A DNA stretch of 64,000 bases from an uncultured Bacteroidota bacterium (GTDB lineage: Bacteria; Bacteroidota; Bacteroidia; Chitinophagales; Chitinophagaceae): the NCBI GenBank assembly GCA_903882805.1, contig CAIRYK010000041.1, positions 28,757 through 92,756 of the forward strand, written 5' to 3'. This document shows, in pieces, positions 60,982 through 64,000 of the stretch. Position 1 is the stretch's first letter; each line of letters opens with the position of its first letter. The notes beneath the pieces are model-generated. The model was not told where the DNA came from and did no database searches. It saw nothing but the letters and a program-made list of their open reading frames with translations. The position numbers and the translations under genes are program-made.

Positions 60982-62967
60982 TTAGTCTACCTTAGCTACT
61001 TTTGCGTTGGCTGCCAGTTTTTCGGCCGCCTTTACCAGTTCCATATATTTGGTTCTGTAGCCGTCATTATCCTGGCCTACGCTTTTTTTAGCCAGCTTCA
61101 GCGCAGCTGCATAGCTACAGTTGCCTTTAAATTTTGAGTCTTTCAGCAGCAACCCAAACATGGCTACCGATGTAGAGAAGCGGCTGTTCTCAGTAGCGTT
61201 CTGCAGGTCAGTTGTCTGGTCGGGTATGGTGTGCGTCATTTCTTTACTCCTGTGTCCGTCTGGTTTTTTGTACCTGAATTTTATAGTGGCCAGTTCACCG
61301 GCATAGTCGCTATTGGTGGTTGGGGTTTGGTATTTCAGGTTGCTTGTGGGGCGCAGGTATTTACTATTTACGCCCACAGGTATTATTTCGTATATTATGG
61401 AAACGGTATGTCCTGCGCCCATTTCGCCGGCATCTTTCTTATCGTCTTTAAAATCTTCGGTATTCAGTAGCCGGTTTTCGTAGCCCACCAGTCTGTATCC
61501 CTGCACTTTGGCGGGGTTGAACTCTATTTGTGTTTTTACATCCTTGGCCACAGTAAACAGCGTGCCGCCAAACTCGCTCACCAGTGTCTTTTCGGCTTCT
61601 TTTATGTTGTCTATATAGTCGTAGTTGCCATTGCCTTTATCGGCCAGCATTTCCATTTTGGCGTCTTTGTAGTTGTCGGTACCAAAACCCAGACAAGTAA
61701 GGTATATGCCCGACTCGCGTTTTTTAGTTATCAAGTCTTCCAGTTTGTTGTCGCTGGTAATACCTACATTAAAATCGCCGTCGGTAGCCAGCAGCACCCG
61801 GTTGTTGCCGCCTGTTATAAAATGCTCTGCCGCCACCTTGTAAGCCAGCAATATACCCTCGCCGCCCGCTGTCGATCCACCTGCTGTGAGTTTGTTTAGC
61901 GCGTTCAGAATGGTAGCCTTATCGCTGCCCGGAGTTGGGGGGAGGGCTAAGCCAGCGCTGCCGGCATAGGTTACAATGGCTACATTGTCTACGGGTCTCA
62001 ATTTGTCTACCAGTAGTTTCATGCCGTCTATGAGCAGCGGCAACCGGTCGGGGCCCGACATCGAGCCTGATACATCTATCAGAAACACCAGATTAGACGG
62101 AGGCAGGTCTGTTGTTTTTACCTTCACCGCCTGCATGCCTATGTGCAGCAGCTTGTGGCCTTCCTGCCATGGGCAATCGGTTACTTCGGTGGTTATAGCT
62201 ATCGGGTCGCCTCCTTCCGGTTCGGGATAATTGTAAGCGAAGTAGTTGATCATTTCTTCAACCCGCACGGCATCCACCGGCGGCAACACACCATCGTTTA
62301 TGAATCGGCGAACATTGCTGTAAGACGCTCTGTCGACATCTACAGACATAGTAGACCTTGGGTTGGCCGCTACTGTCATGAAATCGTTTTCAGCTACTTT
62401 CTTATACTCTTCTTTGCTGGGCGCCAAAAACAGTGCATTATTGCGCCGTGCAGCGGCTCTTGCGCCGCCGAAATTTATTTTCAGGCCTCTCCTTCGTGGA
62501 CTGGCGCCCGGAGCTAAACCCATTAAATCAGCAACTTCGGTGGTGGGTATGCTTTTTATACATTCCCTGCTCATTTTGCGCATAGTTGCGCCATTTTCAA
62601 TTATTGGCATTTTGTAGGCCATAACTGTTACAGCGTTTAGACCAATAATGTGGAGTTTCATCGAAAAATCGAGTGTTTTTATTTCGCCTGCTTTGACTAC
62701 TACATTTACAGCCATCACAGAATCATATCCCGAAAAAAGCGCCAGCACATTGTATGTGCCGGGTTGTAGCGGCTTAATAGAGTAGTAGCCATCATAGCCT
62801 GTCATAGAGCCGCCCTTTAATACATTTCCTTGGTATACTTGTATCACAGCGCTGGGCAGCGGTTCTTTCTTTTCGTCTATAACTCTGCCTGCAATTTCCT
62901 GAGCGCTTACAGTATATTCGGTAAACATCAATACAAGGCATAGCAAATAACCTATTATACGTTTCAT
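60982..62967 (-). CDS. YfbK-like von Willebrand A protein with an N-terminal carboxypeptidase-regulatory domain
   Basis: 661 aa. A signal peptide (RIIGYLLCLVLMFTEYTVSA) is followed by a carboxypeptidase-regulatory-like beta sandwich (about 24-110). Next comes the vWF_A N-terminal region (VDRASYSNVRRFINDGVLPP, EEMINYFAYNYPEP), a vWA domain with an intact MIDAS (FLIDVSGSMSG) near 298, and the DUF3520 region (FNPAKVQGYRLVGYENRLL). Homologous to E. coli YfbK, extended at the N-terminus as is common in Bacteroidota. It likely binds a partner through the metal-dependent MIDAS in the periplasm or on the outer membrane; no function is established. Confidence 0.9.
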   Translation of the reverse strand: MKRIIGYLLCLVLMFTEYTVSAQEIAGRVIDEKKEPLPSAVIQVYQGNVLKGGSMTGYDGYYSIKPLQPGTYNVLALFSGYDSVMAVNVVVKAGEIKTLDFSMKLHIIGLNAVTVMAYKMPIIENGATMRKMSRECIKSIPTTEVADLMGLAPGASPRRRGLKINFGGARAAARRNNALFLAPSKEEYKKVAENDFMTVAANPRSTMSVDVDRASYSNVRRFINDGVLPPVDAVRVEEMINYFAYNYPEPEGGDPIAITTEVTDCPWQEGHKLLHIGMQAVKVKTTDLPPSNLVFLIDVSGSMSGPDRLPLLIDGMKLLVDKLRPVDNVAIVTYAGSAGLALPPTPGSDKATILNALNKLTAGGSTAGGEGILLAYKVAAEHFITGGNNRVLLATDGDFNVGITSDNKLEDLITKKRESGIYLTCLGFGTDNYKDAKMEMLADKGNGNYDYIDNIKEAEKTLVSEFGGTLFTVAKDVKTQIEFNPAKVQGYRLVGYENRLLNTEDFKDDKKDAGEMGAGHTVSIIYEIIPVGVNSKYLRPTSNLKYQTPTTNSDYAGELATIKFRYKKPDGHRSKEMTHTIPDQTTDLQNATENSRFSTSVAMFGLLLKDSKFKGNCSYAAALKLAKKSVGQDNDGYRTKYMELVKAAEKLAANAKVAKVD

Positions 62968-63426
62968 ATAAATGCGATTAAATGATTAGAAAATAGTGTG
63001 AGCAATTGCGTTTGCTTATGCCTTACAGCATAGCTTTTTTAGTATAAATCCACTTGTACAGTCGGGGCGCCATGGCTGCAAAAAATGGATGGAGGCCTTT
63101 CTATAATAGACGAGTTATTGGGGGGATATCTTGGGTGATAAACTGAAAATTAATTTTTGAGGGGAGGATATTAAGAAATTTGTATTGGATAATTACTGGG
63201 TTTAATGGGTTTCATGCTATCTGAAGTGTGGAATATGGGTGGGGTAAAGTGCGCTGTTTTTGATTTCCATTCAGCCGGGCTACTTAATAAGTCCACAGTG
63301 TCGGAAAAGTGTCGGAATAAATAGAAAATTGCATCAGGCAATTCAGCCCTCACAATAACTTAAACCATAACCGATAGCTGAAAAACAATAAATTGTTATG
63401 TTTGTGTTTAGCAGGCTGTGGTGAGA
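62968..63426. other. Intergenic region upstream of the vWA gene
   Basis: 459 bases without a supported gene. It must carry the vWA promoter near its left end. A 60-codon minus-strand frame (63171-63353) lacks coding features. A short direct repeat (GTGTCGGAA) occurs twice at about 63297-63318. Confidence 0.5.
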
Positions 63427-63834
63427 TTATGGGTTTATTTTAACCATACACAGTACATCGTTTGCACCTTGATACCATTCAATACAATATCCATTTCGAT
63501 CAATATCGGGCATTGCAGTTAGTACTTCGAATGCGCTCCGGATAGAATTGTTATCCTTCCTGAAGTCAGTGATCAGCAAGCTTATGTACTCTCCTTTAGC
63601 GATCCACAAAAAAGGTAAATTTTGTTTCAATAATTCGTCGTCTTCTTTCTCTTCCGCTGCCGCAAAGTAGGCTATTCTTCCATTTTCTGGTCTTGAAATG
63701 CCAAATACATTTCTTTCGACCGTTACACAAAATTTTGAAAAAAGTTGTTGAAATGCGGGAACGATTCCTTCCGGGAAAGCAGTAGCTTCGATGTAATAAA
63801 CCTTAATGTCATTGTTTATGATGATCGATTCCAT
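63427..63834 (-). CDS. Small GyrI/effector-binding-like protein
   Basis: 135 aa. It matches a pattern I associate with small GyrI-like or transcriptional-regulator effector domains of Bacteroidota (VYYIEATAFPEGIVPAFQQL, NVFGISRPENGRIAYFAAAEE, LWIAKGEYISLLITDF, NGYCIEWYQG). The KGEY and CIEWY strands are characteristic of the fold that binds small hydrophobic ligands. It has no DNA-binding domain, so it may be a stand-alone ligand binder. Function not established. Its start codon is the ATG at 63832-63834. Confidence 0.65.
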   Translation of the reverse strand: MESIIINNDIKVYYIEATAFPEGIVPAFQQLFSKFCVTVERNVFGISRPENGRIAYFAAAEEKEDDELLKQNLPFLWIAKGEYISLLITDFRKDNNSIRSAFEVLTAMPDIDRNGYCIEWYQGANDVLCMVKINP

Positions 63835-63962
63835 AAATCAAAAAGTGGGAATGTAAAGGTGATTTTGTGCTTACCTAAAGTTTCTGCTTGGTCCTTGGCT
63901 ATGTGTTATATAGAACATGTTATGGATCAAGAACGGTGGATGTAAACATAATAAATCACAAT

Positions 63963-63987
63963 AAAAAAAGCCAGCAAATTTGCTGGC
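63963..63987 (-). terminator. Intrinsic terminator of a minus-strand gene beyond the window
   Basis: A perfect 18-nt palindrome (63970-63987) is followed on the minus strand by seven T residues (63963-63969). It probably ends a minus-strand gene that lies past base 64000. Confidence 0.75.
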
Positions 63988-64000
63988 ATTTTGTCTGCTC

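Noticed and set aside
63171..63353. A 60-codon minus-strand frame upstream of the vWA gene.
   Set aside because: No domain or signal peptide, and nothing to suggest a real gene.

Overview
The window looks like a chromosomal segment of a Bacteroidota bacterium, probably of the Chitinophagales/Chitinophagaceae type. The evidence is two type IX secretion (T9SS) components (PorP/SprF-like and PorE-like), three large secreted proteins ending in T9SS type A sorting domains, a PUR-alpha-like DUF3276 protein, hybrid one-protein two-component regulators, -7 promoter boxes of the TAnnTTTG type, and mostly weak Shine-Dalgarno sequences. I see no rRNA, tRNA, CRISPR array or intact insertion sequence. The species assignment is inference.

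Layout. 1-6.9 kb: a co-directional phosphosignalling cassette (Ser/Thr kinase cut by the window edge, zinc-ribbon triple-AAA ATPase, zinc-ribbon FHA protein, PP2C phosphatase). 7-18 kb: mostly housekeeping genes (DUF1569, RidA-like, GT2, a polytopic membrane protein, Sua5/YciO, FabD, LolA, a DnaQ-GIY-YIG fusion, FtsK). 18-24 kb: PorP/SprF and PorE-like T9SS proteins, a small GlsB/YeaQ-like protein, PrmA, PlsY and a spermidine-synthase-like methyltransferase. 24-41 kb: two giant T9SS-exported repeat proteins (about 1769 and 3090 aa) around an FAD oxidoreductase. 41-48 kb: a STAS-like protein, a lipoprotein, a polytopic protein, a TPR/histidine kinase/receiver/AraC hybrid regulator and a thioredoxin-fold protein. 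48-56 kb: a GIY-YIG gene bracketed by inverted repeats, DnaE, a two-gene TIR/deoxyribosyltransferase-like cassette, DUF3276 and a histidine kinase/OmpR pair. 55.9-56.9 kb: a 1 kb non-coding region built from nested inverted repeats. 57-64 kb: an ECF sigma/anti-sigma pair, a PKD/T9SS protein interrupted by an in-frame stop, DUF1801, a YfbK-like vWA protein and a GyrI-like protein.

How the genes may work together: PorP and PorE-like proteins belong to the outer-membrane T9SS machinery that would export the adhesins made further along. The two adhesins share the same C-terminal Ig-like stalk and sorting domain, but a different internal module has been amplified in each. The kinase, FHA and phosphatase genes form a write/read/erase set for phosphothreonine signalling, with the triple AAA protein as the probable output machine. 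The least explained items are this cassette, the TIR-like pair, the GIY-YIG/inverted-repeat unit and the nested palindromic element. Each is given below with a test that could refute it.
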